From: Kitasatospora phosalacinea
Lineage (GTDB): Bacteria > Actinomycetota > Actinomycetes > Streptomycetales > Streptomycetaceae
DNA: 64,000 nt
Direction of reading: 5' to 3'
NCBI RefSeq assembly: GCF_030268885.1
Contig: NZ_BSSA01000032.1
Span: 33,712 to 97,711, forward strand
The notes beneath the pieces were generated by a model that searched no databases, was not told the DNA's origin, and saw nothing but the letters and a program-made list of their open reading frames with translations. The translations under genes and the position numbers were made by a program. Shown here piece by piece: positions 26,550 through 35,587 of this stretch. How positions within the stretch are numbered: the stretch's first letter is position 1; each line of letters opens with the position of its first letter.

Positions 26550-27842
26550 ATGCCACTGATCCCACGGCGCCTCGCCGTCCTGCGCGGGCGGCCCTTCCGC
26601 CTCTTCTTCACCGGGTACGCCGTCTCGCTGTTCGGCTCCTCCACCGCCTCCGTCGCGGTCGCCTTCGCGGTGCTGGACGGCGGGGGCGGCGGCTCCGGGC
26701 TCGGCGTGGTGATGGCGGCCCGGATCGTGCCGATCGTGCTGCTGCTGGTGCTCGGCGGGGCGGCCGCGGACCGGCTGGGCCCGCGCCGGACGATGCTCGG
26801 CTCGGACGGGCTGCGCTGCGCGACCCAGGCGGCCACCGCCGCGCTGCTGTTCGCCGGGCACGGGACGGTGTGGGCACTGGCGGCGCTGATGGTGCTGTGG
26901 GGGCTGGGCGAGGCGGTGTTCCTGCCCGCGCTGGACGCGCTGCTGCCGCGGCTCGTCCCGGCCGCCGAACTGGCCGACGCCAACGCGCTGCTGGGCATCG
27001 CCCGCAACGGCGCCGCGGTGGCCGGTCCGGCCCTGGCGGGCCTGCTGACCGCCACCGCCGGACCGGGCTGGGTGCTGCTGCTCGACGCCGCCTCCTACGC
27101 GGCGGGCCTGGCGGCGCTGGCCCCGCTGCGCGTCCCGGCCGCCCCCGGCGGCGCCGCCGGGCCCGGGCTGCTGGCCGAACTGCGGGACGGCTGGGGCGAG
27201 TTCCGCTCCCGGCGGTGGCTGTGGGCGAGCGTGCTGCAGGGCTGCCTGTTCAACCTGCTGGTGTGGGCGCCGTTCCTGGTGCTGGGCCCGGTGCTGGCCC
27301 GCGAGCACCTCGGCGGGGCGGGCGGCTGGGGCGCGGTGATGGGCGCGTACGGGGCGGGCGCGGTGCTGGGCGGGCTGGTGCTGCTCGGGCGGCAGCCGCG
27401 GCGGCCGCTGCGCACGGTGCTGGTGGTGACGGCCGGATGGGCGCTGCCCTCCGGGGCGCTGGCGCTCGGCGGTCCGCTGCCGCTGGTGATGGCGGCGGCG
27501 GCCGGGGCGGGGGTGACCTCGATCGTCTCCGGCAGCCTGTTCTCCACCCTGGTGCAGCGCCACGTCCCGCCGCGGGCGCTGGGCCGGGTCGGCGCGTACG
27601 TGACGCTGGGGGCGTTCGCGTTCGGGCCGGTGGGGCTGGCGCTGGCCGGCCCGCTCGCGGCGGCGGTCGGGGCGCGGACGGTGCTGGGCTGGGGCGCGGC
27701 CTGGCAGCTGGCCTCCTGCGCGGCGGTGCTGGCGCTGCTGGGCCGCCGGGAGCCGGTCGTCGCCGCCCCCGGTCCGGCCCCGGAGGTGCGGACGGCCCCC
27801 GTGCCGTCCGGGGACGGCGGCCGGGGGCCGTCGGGCGGGTGA
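26550..27842 (+). CDS. MFS transporter, probable exporter
   Basis: 430 aa with twelve predicted membrane helices. N-terminus LRGRPFRLFFTGYAVSLFGSS is typical of the MFS_3 / enterobactin-exporter-like group; the loop motif ADRLGPRRTML between helices 2 and 3 is the MFS signature, and LARNGAAVAGPALAGLLTA corresponds to helix 5 motif C-like residues. Substrate unknown. It is divergent from the recombinase-like gene with two repeat elements in the shared promoter region, suggesting it is regulated. Confidence 0.88.
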   Translation: MPLIPRRLAVLRGRPFRLFFTGYAVSLFGSSTASVAVAFAVLDGGGGGSGLGVVMAARIVPIVLLLVLGGAAADRLGPRRTMLGSDGLRCATQAATAALLFAGHGTVWALAALMVLWGLGEAVFLPALDALLPRLVPAAELADANALLGIARNGAAVAGPALAGLLTATAGPGWVLLLDAASYAAGLAALAPLRVPAAPGGAAGPGLLAELRDGWGEFRSRRWLWASVLQGCLFNLLVWAPFLVLGPVLAREHLGGAGGWGAVMGAYGAGAVLGGLVLLGRQPRRPLRTVLVVTAGWALPSGALALGGPLPLVMAAAAGAGVTSIVSGSLFSTLVQRHVPPRALGRVGAYVTLGAFAFGPVGLALAGPLAAAVGARTVLGWGAAWQLASCAAVLALLGRREPVVAAPGPAPEVRTAPVPSGDGGRGPSGG

Positions 27843-27853
27843 GCGGGCGGCGG

Positions 27854-29239
27854 TCAGCCCCCGAAACCGCCGAAGTCGTCCCCGCCGAAGCCGCCGAAGT
27901 CGTCCCCGCCGAAGTCACTGCCGCCACCGTCGAAGCCGCCGCCGTCGAAGTCGCTGCCGCCGCCGTCGAAGTCGCTGCCGCCGCCGTCGGGGTCGAAATC
28001 GTCGCCCGGGTACTCGCCACCGCCGGAACCGTGGTCGTCCGCGTAGGCGTAGCCGGGGGTGGCGAGCGCCGAGCCGAGCACGGTGCCGACCAGCAGGCCG
28101 GGCAGCAGGCCGCCGCCGAAGTAGCCGCCCGCCCAGGGGCGGTAGGCGGGGCCCGCGTCCCAGTACGGCTGGTGGCCGTCCGCGGTCTCCACGGTGCGGA
28201 CCTGCGGCTCCCCGCCGCCGGAGATCCGGGCCGCGTCGTCGGCGCAGGCCGGGACGGAGCGCGGGGCGCCACCGGGCGGGGCCCACTGCACGTCGGTGGT
28301 GGAGGGGCCGTGCCGCGGGTCGAAGAAGCACGGGACGCGGCGCTCGGGCAGCGGGCGGCCCTCGCGGCGGGCGGCCAGGGTGGCCAGCGCGAACCGGCCC
28401 TGCTCCAGCGCCTCGGTCACCGGGCGGACGTCCGCGGGCCGCTCCGCCGCGTCCATGGTCCGCTTGGCGCGGTCGTAGGCGTCCAGCGCGGCGGTGTAGT
28501 CGGTGCGCTGGGCGTCGTCCGCGTCGGGGGCGCCGGGGTCGAAGTCGAGCCGGTCGAGCTCCTCGCCGAACGCGGTGATGTCCTCGTCCACCACGGTGCG
28601 CAGCTGGGCGAGCTCGGCCCGGGCCTGCTCCTCCCGGCGCTTCCTGGTGCGGCGGACCAGCAGGAGGGCGCCCGCGCCGACCACCGCGACCAGCAGCACC
28701 GGGACGAGCACCCAGGCGATCGAGGTGCTGTGCTGCGGGCCGTCGCCCTTGACCTTCTCCGCGGCCCCGTCGACGAACTCGTTCAGGGTGGCGTCGATGT
28801 TCCCGCCGTTGGAGCGGTACGCGGCCCCGGCCAGGTTCCGGACCGTGGCCTGGTCCAGCACCTGGGGGCCGGTGGACTGGGCCTGGAACCGGTCGCCGCG
28901 CCAGATCGCGTAGACACCGGCGGCGCCGACCTTGGTGCGGAGGTCGACGAACAGGTTCTCCGTCGGGTAGGCGGGGCTGTCGGGCAGCACCGCGACGTAG
29001 ATCGGCTTGTCGACGTCCTTGAGCTTCTTCGCCAGCGCGGCCGCCTGCTCCGGGGAGAAGCGGCTGCTCATCGACGGGTCGACGTAGAGCTGGACCCGCT
29101 TCATGGCGTCGGCCGCGTCGTTCAGGCCGGACGCCGACGCGGGCGCGGACGGCACGAGCGCCATCAGCAGGCCGAGCAGCGCCGACAGGAGGACGGCGGC
29201 GGGCCCGGTGGCGCGGGAGCGGCGGAGCACGGTTCTCAT
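27854..29239 (-). CDS. TPM-domain-like membrane protein with Gly/Asp/Phe repeat tail
   Basis: 461 aa. A signal peptide (LSALLGLLMALVPSAPASASG) precedes an extracytoplasmic domain with MKRVQLYVDPSMSSRFSPEQ and KPIYVAVLPDSPAY, resembling TPM/YgcG-type domains; a membrane helix (IAWVLVPVLLVAVVGAGALLLV) is followed by a charged cytoplasmic coiled region (RRTRKRREEQARAELAQL), and the C-terminus is repeats of GGGSDFDGGG and GGDDFGGFGG. Such Gly-rich tails occur in the YgcG family. ATG at 29239 gives the signal peptide start. Convergent with the MFS gene, 11 bases apart. Function unknown. Confidence 0.75.
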   Translation of the reverse strand: MRTVLRRSRATGPAAVLLSALLGLLMALVPSAPASASGLNDAADAMKRVQLYVDPSMSSRFSPEQAAALAKKLKDVDKPIYVAVLPDSPAYPTENLFVDLRTKVGAAGVYAIWRGDRFQAQSTGPQVLDQATVRNLAGAAYRSNGGNIDATLNEFVDGAAEKVKGDGPQHSTSIAWVLVPVLLVAVVGAGALLLVRRTRKRREEQARAELAQLRTVVDEDITAFGEELDRLDFDPGAPDADDAQRTDYTAALDAYDRAKRTMDAAERPADVRPVTEALEQGRFALATLAARREGRPLPERRVPCFFDPRHGPSTTDVQWAPPGGAPRSVPACADDAARISGGGEPQVRTVETADGHQPYWDAGPAYRPWAGGYFGGGLLPGLLVGTVLGSALATPGYAYADDHGSGGGEYPGDDFDPDGGGSDFDGGGSDFDGGGFDGGGSDFGGDDFGGFGGDDFGGFGG

Positions 29240-29467
29240 GTCCCGACCGTACCGGTCTCCCGCCCGGCGACACGCGCTCCTCCGACCGGACCCCGCTCCC
29301 GGTGCCACCCCCTACTCCAGGGCGAGGCGGACCGCCGGAACCCCCGCCGACCGGCCGGAGTTGGCGCCCGGCGTCCCGGTCGGGGCCCCGGAGCGGGCAT
29401 AGTGGTGACGATCTTCCGCAGTTCCCGGCCCCCGCGCCGCCAAGCCCACCCCGACAGGAGACCCCTG

Positions 29468-30382
29468 GTGTTCCTCGGCCTCGTCACCGCCGTCGCGGCG
29501 TCCGCCTGCTACGGCACCGGGTCGGTGCTGCAGGCCCTCGGCGCCCGCCGCTCCGCCCGGCAGGAGGCGGCCTCCGGCACCGTCACCGAGCACGGCGGGC
29601 CGAGCCTGTCCTCGACCGCGAAGGCCGCCGTCACCTGGGAGTTCATCCTCGGCACGGTGCTGGACTTCATCGGCTTCGGCCTGGGCGCGCTGGCCGCCCG
29701 GCTGCTGCCGCTGTTCCTGTCGCAGACCATCATCAGCGCCAACCTGGTGATCACGGCGGTGCTGTCGGTGAAGCTGCTGGGCCTGCGGCTGCGCCAGTTG
29801 GAGTGGCTGTCGATCGGGATCCTGTGCGGCGCGCTGGTGCTGCTCGCGGTGGCCGCCGGCCCGGAGGGCGGGCACGAGGCGGCCCGGACCTTCCACTGGG
29901 CGCTGCTGATCGGCTCCGCGGTGCTGATCGCGGGCGGCTCGCTGGTGGTGCGCCGGCTCGGGGCGGGCGGGGCGATCGTGGCGGGCCTGCTCTCCGGCCT
30001 GGGCTTCGGCGCGCTGGGCATCGGCGTGCGGGTCCTGGACGGCGTGCAGCCGTTCGACCTCGGCGCGCTGCTCGCCGACCCCGCGCTGTACGCCGTGCTG
30101 GTCGGCGGCCTGGGCGGGATGTACCTGCACACGGTGGCCCTGCAGATCGGCTCGGTGAACGGCGCGACCGCCGCCCTGGTGGTCGGCGAGACCGTCGTCC
30201 CCGGCGCGGTGGGCGTGCTCTGGCTGGGCGACTCCTCCCGGGACGGCCTGGGCTGGCTGGCCGCCCTCGGCTTCGTGCTGGCGGTGGTCAGCGCCGTCGG
30301 CGTGGCCTACTTCGGCGAGGAGGGCGGCGCGCTGCACGCGGCCGCCGAGGAGGAGAGGGCGCCCGCCGGGAGGCCGAACTGA
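29468..30382 (+). CDS. DMT-like multi-pass membrane protein
   Basis: 304 aa, about nine to ten membrane helices, in the style of drug/metabolite transporters: VFLGLVTAVAASACYGTGSV, FLSQTIISANLVITAVLSVK, GGMYLHTVALQIGSVNGATA and TAALVVGETVVPGAVGVLWL. GTG at 29468 is preceded by AGGAG at 29455-29459, which decides the start. Substrate unknown; convergent with mutM. Confidence 0.8.
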   Translation: MFLGLVTAVAASACYGTGSVLQALGARRSARQEAASGTVTEHGGPSLSSTAKAAVTWEFILGTVLDFIGFGLGALAARLLPLFLSQTIISANLVITAVLSVKLLGLRLRQLEWLSIGILCGALVLLAVAAGPEGGHEAARTFHWALLIGSAVLIAGGSLVVRRLGAGGAIVAGLLSGLGFGALGIGVRVLDGVQPFDLGALLADPALYAVLVGGLGGMYLHTVALQIGSVNGATAALVVGETVVPGAVGVLWLGDSSRDGLGWLAALGFVLAVVSAVGVAYFGEEGGALHAAAEEERAPAGRPN

Positions 30383-30428
30383 CCGGGCGGCCGTGGAGCG
30401 GAGCGCCCGGGGCCGGGCGCGGACGGCC

Positions 30429-31286
30429 TCAGGCCCGGGGCGGGCGCTGGCAGCCGGGGCAGGAGTAGCTGGAGCGGTTCATCCAGGCGTCCCGGCGCAT
30501 CGCGGTGCCGCAGCGGCGGCAGGGCTGCCCCTCGCGGCCGTACGCGTCGAGGTCGCGGGAGAAGTAGCCGCTCTCGCCGTTGACGTTGACGTACATCGAG
30601 TCGAAGCTCGTCCCGCCGACGGCCAGCGCCGCGGTCATGACGTCCCGGGCGTGGCCGAGGAGTTCGAGCGCGGCGGGGCGGGTGAGGGTGGCGGTGGGGC
30701 GGTCGTAGTGCAGGCGGCTGCGCCACAGCGCCTCGTCGGCGTAGATGTTGCCGACGCCGCTGACCAGGGTCTGGTCGAGCAGGGCCCGCTTGACGGTGGT
30801 GCGCCGGGCACGCAGCGCGCGGGCGAAGGCGTCGTCGTCGAAGCGGGCGTCGAGCGGGTCGCGGGCGATGTGGGCGAGCGAGACGGGGGTGGCCTCGGGG
30901 TCGTCGGCCTCGGCCTCCTCGACGGCCAGGCCGCCGAAGGTGCGCTGGTCGACGAAGCGCAGCTCGGTGCCGCCGTCGGCGAACCGGAGCCGGGCCCGCA
31001 GGTGCACGGAGTCGGCCATCTCCGGTTCCTGGACGAGGAGTTGGCCGCTCATGCCGAGGTGTCCGACCATCGAGAGGCCGTCGCCGAGCGGCACCCACAG
31101 GTACTTGCCGCGGCGCTGCGGTTCGCCGAGGGTGCGGCCGCGCAGCAGGGCGGCGAACTCGTCGGCGCCGCCGGGCTGGCGGCGCACGGCGCGCGGGTGC
31201 AGCACCTGGACGTCGGCGACGGTGCGTCCGGCGGCCCAGCGGGCCAGACCGCGGCGGACGACCTCGACCTCGGGCAGTTCGGGCAC
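30429..31286 (-). CDS. mutM: formamidopyrimidine-DNA glycosylase
   Basis: 285 aa. Removes 8-oxoguanine and formamidopyrimidines from DNA. Pro2 (catalytic) and Glu3 in PELPEVEVVRRGL, a helix-two-turn-helix region (LLDQTLVSGVGNIYADEALW) and the C-terminal zinc finger CRRCGTAMRRDAWMNRSSYSCPGC are all present. It is 10 bases downstream of rnc, so co-transcribed. Confidence 0.97.
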   Translation of the reverse strand: MPELPEVEVVRRGLARWAAGRTVADVQVLHPRAVRRQPGGADEFAALLRGRTLGEPQRRGKYLWVPLGDGLSMVGHLGMSGQLLVQEPEMADSVHLRARLRFADGGTELRFVDQRTFGGLAVEEAEADDPEATPVSLAHIARDPLDARFDDDAFARALRARRTTVKRALLDQTLVSGVGNIYADEALWRSRLHYDRPTATLTRPAALELLGHARDVMTAALAVGGTSFDSMYVNVNGESGYFSRDLDAYGREGQPCRRCGTAMRRDAWMNRSSYSCPGCQRPPRA

Positions 31287-31296
31287 GGCGCTCCGC

Positions 31297-32100
31297 TCAG
31301 ACCGTCGCGGCGGACTCGCCGACGGCGGCAGCGGGCTGCGCGGCCTCGTTCTCGGCCTTGATGGTGCGCCAGGCGGACTCGGCGGCCTTCTGCTCGGCCT
31401 CCTTCTTCGAGCGTCCGCTGCCGGAGCCGTAGTCCTGGCCGGCCACCCGGGCCGCGGCGGTGAAGGTCTTCTCGTGGTCCGGGCCGGACTCGGTGACCAC
31501 GTACTCGGGGACGCCCAGGCCGACGGCGGCGGTGAGCTCCTGGAGGCTGGTCTTCCAGTCGAGTCCGGCGCCGAGCTGCGCGGATTCCGCGATCAGCGGG
31601 TCGAACAGCCGGTGGACGAACTCGGTGGCCGCTTCCAGGCCCTGGTCCAGGTAGATCGCGCCGATCACGGCCTCGACGGTGTCGGCGAGGATCGACGACT
31701 TGTCGCGGCCGCCGGTGCCCTCTTCGCCCTTGCCGAGCCGGATGAAGGCACCGAGGTCCAGGCCGCGGCCGACCTCGGCGAGCGCGCGGGAGTTGACCAC
31801 CGCGGCGCGGAGTTTGGCGAGCGTGCCCTCGGCGACCTCCGGGTGGAGGCGGTAGAGGGTGTCGGTCACCACGAGGCCCAGCACCGAGTCGCCGAGGAAC
31901 TCCAGGCGCTCGTTGGTGGGCAGCCCGCCGTTCTCGTACGCGTACGAGCGGTGGGTCAGGGCGCGTACCAGAAGGGCGCGCTCGAGCGGGTACCCGAGGC
32001 GCCCTTCCAGGACGTCGTATTCGGTCGAGGCCGGCCCACCGCCCTTGCCCCCGTTGGTCCCGGGGTTCGGCTTGCGGGAGGAACTACCAGCTTCCGACAT
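31297..32100 (-). CDS. rnc: ribonuclease III
   Basis: 267 aa. Double-strand RNA endonuclease for rRNA and mRNA processing; known in streptomycetes as AbsB, needed for antibiotic regulation. NERLEFLGDSVLGLVV holds the signature acidic residues, DTVEAVIGAIYLDQG the second metal site, and a C-terminal dsRNA-binding domain ends SKKEAEQKAAESAWRTI. ATG at 32100 (MSEAGSSSRKPNPG); a longer frame exists but not in the family. It follows rpmF. Confidence 0.96.
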   Translation of the reverse strand: MSEAGSSSRKPNPGTNGGKGGGPASTEYDVLEGRLGYPLERALLVRALTHRSYAYENGGLPTNERLEFLGDSVLGLVVTDTLYRLHPEVAEGTLAKLRAAVVNSRALAEVGRGLDLGAFIRLGKGEEGTGGRDKSSILADTVEAVIGAIYLDQGLEAATEFVHRLFDPLIAESAQLGAGLDWKTSLQELTAAVGLGVPEYVVTESGPDHEKTFTAAARVAGQDYGSGSGRSKKEAEQKAAESAWRTIKAENEAAQPAAAVGESAATV

Positions 32101-32120
32101 CGATCCGTGCACCCCGCCGA

Positions 32121-32294
32121 TCAGACCGAGAGGACCTGGCGACGGTTGTACGTGCCGCAGCTCGGGCACGCGATGTGCGAGAGCTTCGGCTCGTGGCAGC
32201 GGTCGCACGCGACGAGCGCGGGCGCGACGGCCTTCCAGTTGGAACGGCGGTGACGCGTGTTGCTGCGCGACATCTTCCGCTTCGGAACAGCCAC
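32121..32294 (-). CDS. rpmF: 50S ribosomal protein L32, zinc-binding form
   Basis: 57 aa, VAVPKRKMSRSNTRHRRSNW, with two CxxC pairs (CDRC and CPSC) marking the zinc-binding C+ form. GTG at 32294 is preceded by GGAGAT. It lies between the YceD-like gene and rnc, the usual yceD-rpmF order. C+ forms can be replaced by zinc-free paralogues under Zur control during zinc shortage; such a paralogue is not in this window. Confidence 0.97.
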   Translation of the reverse strand: MAVPKRKMSRSNTRHRRSNWKAVAPALVACDRCHEPKLSHIACPSCGTYNRRQVLSV

Positions 32295-32344
32295 GGTAAA
32301 TCTCCTGGTTCTACGGCGGGGGCCCTCACGGGCACCGCTGTGTC

Positions 32345-32938
32345 TTATTCCTCGTCACCCTCGTCGCCGGGGGCGGCGGAGAGTCCCTGCAGAGCCGCCC
32401 ACCGGGGGTCGGCGGCGTCGTGGTGGTGCGCCGGGTCGTCGCTCAGGCGGGCCCCGCACTCGGAGCACAGACCCAGGCAGTCGTCCTGGCACACCGGCTG
32501 CAGCGGCAGTGCGAGCACCACCGCGTCACGCAGCACCGGCTGGAGGTCGAACAGGTCGCCCTCCAGGCGGTAAGTCTCGTCCTCGGACTCCTCGTCGAAG
32601 TCGTCCCCCGCGACCGCGCGGTGACGCTCCTCGGACTCCGGGTAGTAGTACAGCTCCTGGAAGTCGACCTCCAGGTCGTCCTCCACCGGCTCCAGGCAGC
32701 GGGAGCACTCTCCGGTCACGTGGGCCTCGGCGGTGCCGGTGACCAGCACGCCCTCGACCACGGACTCCAGGCGGAGCTCCAGCTTGATCTCGCTCTTCTC
32801 GGGAACGCCGATCACGTCCGCGATGCCGAGCTCCGCCGGGGCCTCCAGGGTGCGGGAGACCTTGCGCAGCGAGCCGGGGCGACGTCCGAGCTCGTGCGTG
32901 TCGAACACGAGCGGGTCGCGGTGGTCGAGGCGGTTCAA
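32345..32938 (-). CDS. YceD/DUF177 family protein
   Basis: About 197 aa, LNRLDHRDPLVFDTHELGRR start. The family precedes rpmF almost everywhere and is implicated in 23S rRNA stability. Two CxxC-like pairs (GECSRCLEP, CQDDCLGLCSECG) are conserved. TTG at 32938 follows AGGAAACC; the GTG at 32965 gives nine more residues but has a poorly spaced ribosome-binding site, so either start is possible. Confidence 0.92.
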   Translation of the reverse strand: MNRLDHRDPLVFDTHELGRRPGSLRKVSRTLEAPAELGIADVIGVPEKSEIKLELRLESVVEGVLVTGTAEAHVTGECSRCLEPVEDDLEVDFQELYYYPESEERHRAVAGDDFDEESEDETYRLEGDLFDLQPVLRDAVVLALPLQPVCQDDCLGLCSECGARLSDDPAHHHDAADPRWAALQGLSAAPGDEGDEE

Positions 32939-33097
32939 GGTTTCCTGACTTCCTGGTGGCGGCACGCATCCCTGCGTGGCGCGGGTTTCGACGTTCCTGC
33001 GGTGCGGCGGCCCGGAAGCGGGCGCGCGGCGAACCCGGCGCGAACAGGCCGGAGCAGTCAGACTACCGGAGAGTCCACGCCGAACCCAACTCGCCCC

Positions 33098-34252
33098 TCA
33101 GCGGCCGCCCAGCTCCCGGAGCCTGGTCATGTCGATCATGCTGGTGTCGAAGAAGCTGGTCTCGTCCAGCCCGCCCTGCTGCTGCGGCAGCTGCGGCTGC
33201 TGCTGGGGCTGCTGCGGGTAGCCGTACGGGTCGGCGGGCAGCGGGTTGCCCCACTGGTCGAAGCCCTGCGGCTGCTGGTACTGCGGCTGCTGGTAGTACG
33301 GGTCGACCGGCTGCTGGTGCCCGTAGGGCTGGCCGTACGGGTCGGCCTGCGGGGCCGCCGCCGGGTCGTAGCCGCCGCCGTACGCCTCGGCGTACTGCGG
33401 GACCTGCGGCTGGGCGTACGGGTCCTCGCCGGGCTGCTGCCAGCCGGCCGCGGCCGGGGTCTGCTCGGGCCAGGACTGCTGCTGCGGGACGTCCCCGTAC
33501 CAGTTCTGCGGCTGCTGCTCGTGCTCGGGCCCGTCGCCGGCGGCGAAGCCGGCCGCGACCGCCTCGGCGCGGTCCTTGAGCTGCTGGGCCTCGTCGGCGG
33601 CGGCCAGGTAGGCGCCCAGCTCGTCGATCGGGGCCTTGCCGAGCAGCTTGTCGCGGCCCTTGCCGACGGCCTCCAGGGTGGCGGAGAGCACCGCCTCCAG
33701 GGTGGCCAGCTTCACGTCGACGTACTCGTCGGCCTCCGGGCTGGGGCTGATCCGCGGGCGGAACTCCTCGCCGTCCTCGGCGCCGTCCGCCTCCGGCTCG
33801 TACACCCCGGACTCGCCGCGCAGCTTCTGCCGGCCGCGGCCGACCGCGCCGAGCGTCTTGGTGAGCACCACCTCGAAGTTGGCCAGCTTGGAGTCGACGT
33901 AGTCGTCGGCCTCGGCCCGCTTGGCCTGCACCTCGGCCCGCGCCTCGGCGAGGATCCGGTCCGCCTCGGCCTGGGCCTGCCGGACCACCTCGGTGTCGGA
34001 GATCAGCGAGCCGCGCTCGTCGTGCGCGCCGCGGATGATCCGGTCGGCCTGCTCCCGGGCGTCGGCCACCATCTGCTGGTGGTCGGCCACCACCGACTGG
34101 GCCTGGGCGAGTTCCGCGGGCATGGTCTCCCGCAGGTCGCGGAGGAGTCCGGTCAACTCGGCACGGTTGACCACGCAGGACGACGACATCGGCATCGCCT
34201 TGGCCTTCTCGACCACGGCGATGATCTCGTCGAGTTTCTGCTGCACGTCCAC
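33098..34252 (-). CDS. DivIVA/ATP-synthase-B-like coiled-coil protein with Pro/Gln/Tyr tail
   Basis: 384 aa. VDVQQKLDEIIAVVEKAKAM leads into long heptad-rich helices (AREQADRIIRGAHDERGSLI, QAQAEADRILAEARAEVQAK), similar to the DivIVA/F0-subunit-b group, and two copies of an EADEYVDVKLATLEAVL / EADDYVDSKLANFEVVL motif. The C-terminal ~130 residues are Pro/Gln/Tyr-rich and probably disordered. It lies between yceD-like and coaD genes as in other streptomycetes. Cell-division annotation of this family is by similarity only. GTG at 34252 chosen because the upstream codons are not conserved-looking. Confidence 0.8.
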   Translation of the reverse strand: MDVQQKLDEIIAVVEKAKAMPMSSSCVVNRAELTGLLRDLRETMPAELAQAQSVVADHQQMVADAREQADRIIRGAHDERGSLISDTEVVRQAQAEADRILAEARAEVQAKRAEADDYVDSKLANFEVVLTKTLGAVGRGRQKLRGESGVYEPEADGAEDGEEFRPRISPSPEADEYVDVKLATLEAVLSATLEAVGKGRDKLLGKAPIDELGAYLAAADEAQQLKDRAEAVAAGFAAGDGPEHEQQPQNWYGDVPQQQSWPEQTPAAAGWQQPGEDPYAQPQVPQYAEAYGGGYDPAAAPQADPYGQPYGHQQPVDPYYQQPQYQQPQGFDQWGNPLPADPYGYPQQPQQQPQLPQQQGGLDETSFFDTSMIDMTRLRELGGR

Positions 34253-34382
34253 GGGCGCATTCAGTCTTTCCGTGTGCCGCCGAGGTGCGGCGGAGGCAGT
34301 GCCCGGAAGACCGCTGGGTGCGGCCCCGGGGCCGGGAGTACAGACTGTACGGCCACCCACCCCACCGCTCGCAACGCCCTGC

Positions 34383-34868
34383 TCAGTTGCGCCGTTCGGC
34401 GATCCGCTCGACCAGCCGCCGGTGCACCGTGGGGGGCAGCAGGTGCGAGACGTCCCCGCCCAGCGAGGCGACCTCCTTGACCAGGCTGGAGGACAGGAAG
34501 CTGTACGTCGGCGAGGTCGGCACGAAGAGCGTCTCCACGCCGGTCAGCCCGTGGTTCATCTGGGCCATCTGCAACTCGTAGTCGAAGTCGCCGGCCGCCC
34601 GCAGGCCCTTGATGATCGCCGGGATGCCGCGCTCGCGGCAGAAGTCCACCAGCAGGCCGCTGTGCGACTCCACCTCGATGTTGCCCAGGTGCGCGGTGGT
34701 CTCCGCGATCAGGCCGATCCGCTCCTCGATGGAGAACATGCCCTGCTTGTTGCGGTTGATCAGCACCGCGACGTGCACCACGTCGTACAGCTTGGAGGCC
34801 CGCTCGATGATGTCGAGGTGTCCGTTGGTGATGGGGTCGAAGGACCCCGGACAGACGGCGCGGCGCAT
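34383..34868 (-). CDS. coaD: phosphopantetheine adenylyltransferase
   Basis: 161 aa; transfers AMP from ATP to 4'-phosphopantetheine, the fourth step of CoA synthesis. CPGSFDPITNGHLDII has the TxGH nucleotide-binding motif; NKQGMFSIEERIGLI and the SSSLVKEVASLGGDVS box at the C-terminus complete it. It is 32 bases downstream of rsmD. Confidence 0.98.
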   Translation of the reverse strand: MRRAVCPGSFDPITNGHLDIIERASKLYDVVHVAVLINRNKQGMFSIEERIGLIAETTAHLGNIEVESHSGLLVDFCRERGIPAIIKGLRAAGDFDYELQMAQMNHGLTGVETLFVPTSPTYSFLSSSLVKEVASLGGDVSHLLPPTVHRRLVERIAERRN

Positions 34869-34900
34869 GCGTGAGCTCCCTTGTGGGGCGGGGTGTCCTG

Positions 34901-35485
34901 CTACGAGTCTTGGTCAGTCCCGTCGGCGGCGCGACCGTACCAGAGCGTGCCCTCGCCGTACCTGCGCGAGCGCAGCCCCTCGAAGCCGTCCGGCCAGGCG
35001 AACTCGCCGCCGCGGGTGCTGCGTTCCACGGTGACGAGAACGTCGGCGGACAGCCAGCCCCCCGAGCGGAGTGTGACCAGCATCTCCCGCAGCACGGCGT
35101 CCTCCACCGCGTACGGCGGATCCAGGAACACCAGGTCGTACGGCTCGGCCGGGGGCGCGCCCGCGATCACCTTCTCGGCCCGGTCGGCCCGCACCTCGGC
35201 GCCAGGCAGGCCCAGCGTCCGGACGTTCTCCCGGACGGTGCGCACCGCGCTCGCGTCCGCCTCCACCAGCAGGGCGTGCGCCGCCCCGCGGGAGAGCGCC
35301 TCCAGCCCGACCGCGCCGCTGCCGGCGAACAGGTCGAGCATCCGGGCCCCGGTGACCGGACCGTGCAGCGCCTCGACGGTGGAGAACATCGCCTCCCGCG
35401 CCTTGTCGGAGGTCGGACGGGTGTTCCGGCCGGGCGGCACGGCGAGACGGCGGCCTCCGGCACGGCCGGCGATCACGCGAGGCAT
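34901..35485 (-). CDS. rsmD: 16S rRNA (guanine-966-N2)-methyltransferase RsmD
   Basis: 194 aa. Family signature at the N-terminus MPRVIAGRAGGRRLAVPPG with RPTSDKAREAMFS, motif I DLFAGSGAVGLEALSRG, and motif IV FLDPPY. Methylates G966 of 16S rRNA. rsmD-coaD is the usual pair. Confidence 0.96.
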   Translation of the reverse strand: MPRVIAGRAGGRRLAVPPGRNTRPTSDKAREAMFSTVEALHGPVTGARMLDLFAGSGAVGLEALSRGAAHALLVEADASAVRTVRENVRTLGLPGAEVRADRAEKVIAGAPPAEPYDLVFLDPPYAVEDAVLREMLVTLRSGGWLSADVLVTVERSTRGGEFAWPDGFEGLRSRRYGEGTLWYGRAADGTDQDS

Positions 35486-35587
35486 GGCGAGTCCTTATGA
35501 CAGCAGGGGCGCGAGGAACTGCGCGCCCGACCATAGCCGACGAAACGGGCACGGCCGGGCGCGCGGCTCCTCACCTCCCCCGCGGAC

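Noticed and set aside
32101..32345. Longer plus-strand frame across rpmF
   Set aside because: The minus strand encodes a complete L32 with both CxxC pairs and a ribosome-binding site.
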